From positions 248,001 through 312,000 of the forward strand of contig NZ_JADEWH010000004.1 in the NCBI RefSeq assembly GCF_015207755.1: DNA of 64,000 nucleotides, given 5' to 3'. This document shows positions 62,605 to 64,000 of this stretch, piece by piece (the stretch's first letter is position 1; each line of letters begins with the position of its first letter). The translations under genes and the position numbers were made by a program. The notes beneath the pieces are model-generated. The model searched no databases. It was not told where the DNA came from and saw nothing but the letters and a program-made list of their open reading frames with translations. The stretch comes from Nodularia sp. LEGE 06071 (GTDB lineage: Bacteria; Cyanobacteriota; Cyanobacteriia; Cyanobacteriales; Nostocaceae).

Positions 62605-64000
62605 TTATAACTCTGGTGTGCTATCAGTCGGGGCATTATTTTCCGCGCCAAAGTCTGGTCTAGGTATGGGCGGTGGTGTGAGTGTTGGTGTGGTCAGTGG
62701 AATTTCTGTTGGTGTGGGAATAGGAATAGGAATGGGAGTTTCTATTGGCGTTTCCGTTGGCGTTGGTGTTGGGATGACTGGGTTTTCTAACACAACATCG
62801 AGACTGTAATCGCTTGCGGCAATTTCTGGTTCTGGAGTCAACTGAATAATATATCTCCCAGTCATCGGCAATATTCCCTCATAGGTTGTTACTTGCTGGG
62901 CATTAGGAGCAATTGGTTCTTGATTGACATCTAAAACCGTGAGCAAAATGCCATTTCCTTGGTTAATAAATGCCGTTAACTTGGCTCCTTCTTCCCCAAA
63001 AAATGTGTACTGAATGATTTGATTTTCTTTGATAGTGTCTTCAACTGTGGTTGTGTCAGATGCGGCAAATATCAGCCGTCTACTAAATATTACAGGTTCA
63101 ACACGGATGGGTGTGGGTTCTGGTGTAAGTTCTGGCGTGGTTTCTGGCGTGGGTTCTGGTGTGGGTGTTTCCTCGCCAGTCACAACTGGTGAAGGGAAAG
63201 TTTGTGGTGGCGTTACATCTGGTGGTTGATTTGACTGATTGCGGATAGAACTTACCAAAGCCCAAGAACCAACTCCCGCTAAAATTACTACGGCACTACC
63301 AATAGCACCCAGCGCCAATGGACTATCTAAAATTGAGTTAGACCGACTGGGTATAATCACTTGCTCAGGTTTGCGCGGTGCAACGGGCTGTGGTACTGAG
63401 TCGGGGGGACGACCGACAGCGATTGTTTGGAATTGGGAGACTTCTGGAGTCGGAATACGGGGTTTTTCCAGAATCTGTAATGCTTGAATGACATCAGCCG
63501 CACTATGGTAGCGATCGCCTGCATGACTACTTAACATCTGATTCAGAACTTGGGCAAATTGTGCATTCACCTTGACCCACTGTTGCCAATTCCAAGTGAG
63601 TTGAGTGACATCAAATAAATCAGTTGGTTCTTTCCCCGTCAACAAAACTATCCCTGTAACCGCTAGTGCATACAAATCACTATGAGGGTAAGCTTTTCCT
63701 GTTTGCATTTGTTCAGTGGGAGCAAAGCCTAATTTACCCACGCTAGTGATTGGCGTTGTGCTATCTGGAAACTGTAAACGCGTTGCTAGTTCTGTCACCA
63801 GTCCGAAGTCAATTAACACTGGCTGGCGATCGCCATCGCGCAAAATAATATTTTCCGGTGAGATATCCCGGTGAATAATCCCTCGACCATGAATATGCTC
63901 TAAAACTGGCAGCAAAGAGCGAATCAACTGCAATACTTCTGCCTCAGTGAAAGTTTGACCAGCCGCAAGACGTTCACTCAGCAGAGTCCGGTAAGCTTTA
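62605..64000 (-). CDS. Ser/Thr protein kinase, 5' part cut by window edge
   Basis: The frame runs off the window (upstream residues KAYRTLLSERLAAGQTF are visible beyond the first internal start). Catalytic loop HRDISPENIIL and VLIDFGL (DFG) are Hanks-type kinase motifs, and GKLGFAPTEQ is the APE-like segment. A transmembrane helix (LGAIGSAVVILAGVGSWALV) follows, then proline/threonine linkers and a beta-sandwich PPC-like domain near the C terminus, and another P/T-rich tail. It is probably a membrane-bound kinase with extracytoplasmic sensing; substrate unknown. Confidence 0.9.
   Translation of the reverse strand, partial: KAYRTLLSERLAAGQTFTEAEVLQLIRSLLPVLEHIHGRGIIHRDISPENIILRDGDRQPVLIDFGLVTELATRLQFPDSTTPITSVGKLGFAPTEQMQTGKAYPHSDLYALAVTGIVLLTGKEPTDLFDVTQLTWNWQQWVKVNAQFAQVLNQMLSSHAGDRYHSAADVIQALQILEKPRIPTPEVSQFQTIAVGRPPDSVPQPVAPRKPEQVIIPSRSNSILDSPLALGAIGSAVVILAGVGSWALVSSIRNQSNQPPDVTPPQTFPSPVVTGEETPTPEPTPETTPELTPEPTPIRVEPVIFSRRLIFAASDTTTVEDTIKENQIIQYTFFGEEGAKLTAFINQGNGILLTVLDVNQEPIAPNAQQVTTYEGILPMTGRYIIQLTPEPEIAASDYSLDVVLENPVIPTPTPTETPIETPIPIPIPTPTEIPLTTPTLTPPPIPRPDFGAENNAPTDSTPEL

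Noticed and set aside
62618-63229. Glycine/valine-rich ORFs opposite the kinase gene
   Set aside because: They are reverse-strand readings of the Pro/Thr-rich linker of the kinase.

Overview
The window comes from the chromosome of a filamentous, probably heterocyst-forming cyanobacterium (Nostoc/Anabaena/Nodularia type). The evidence is the many GCGATCGC (HIP1) octamers, heptanucleotide tandem repeats of the STRR type, and the gene content: a cyanobacterial 4-hydroxybenzoate solanesyltransferase, a Hlip, a CrtW-type carotene ketolase, a CYP110-like P450, and DUF3727, DUF3352 and Alr4036-type proteins. I do not assign a genus. Both edges cut genes: an S66 LD-carboxypeptidase at 1-292 and a Ser/Thr kinase at 62605-64000.

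Layout. 1-5.1 kb: S66 peptidase, sensor kinase, DUF2141 secreted protein, a PG-binding/HEAT membrane protein and a DMT exporter. 5.1-7.3 kb: a solitary TnpB transposon, a doubtful small ORF and the first copy of a 147-bp MITE. 7.3-22 kb: ppx/gppA, solanesyltransferase, P450 with a Coq4-like gene, a WD40 relic, a GNAT, ruvX, DUF3727, a YqeG phosphatase, proB, tRNA-Ser(CGA) and capA. 21.4-33.3 kb: leuD/leuC, a MazEF module with an AlbA_2 protein, tRNA-Val(UAC), DUF2227, mazG, an M48 protease, proA, a bestrophin and aroC. 33.3-39.5 kb is accessory: a DUF29 scrap, an AAA ATPase with a frameshifted DUF4276 partner, SemiSWEET, a radical SAM/B12 protein, and a VapBC module flanked by a duplicated gene end. 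40.5-47.7 kb: an orphan double-glycine peptide, SDR, Hlip, crtW, DUF2834, hrcA, rhodanese and DUF3352. 47.8-55.5 kb: two very large, collinear minus-strand genes, a 1290-aa helicase-like protein and a 1062-aa protein I cannot assign. 55.9-64 kb: secreted protein, cysE, flavin protein, Lhr-like helicase, M20 amidohydrolase, bioD and the kinase.

How genes relate. proB (18.4 kb) and proA (29.7 kb) supply the first two steps of proline synthesis from separate loci. leuC and leuD form the two subunits of isopropylmalate isomerase. Hlip and crtW both point to light-stress protection. RuvX, MazG and HrcA are housekeeping.

The best candidate for an undescribed system is the 47.8-55.5 kb pair. Gene 1 carries Walker A, Walker B and SF2 motif V/VI-like sequences plus a possible nuclease-like N-terminal segment. 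Gene 2 has a C-terminal region whose strand/helix pattern could be RNase H/PIWI-like. The layout is reminiscent of pPIWI-RE loci (DinG-like helicase plus large PIWI protein), but this is inference that needs profile searches. The second notable candidate is the AAA ATPase/DUF4276 pair, broken by one base. The third is the VapBC segment bounded by 63-bp direct repeats of the neighbouring gene's 3' end. Several dispersed repeat families run through the window, including one MITE family with visible 9-10-bp target duplications.
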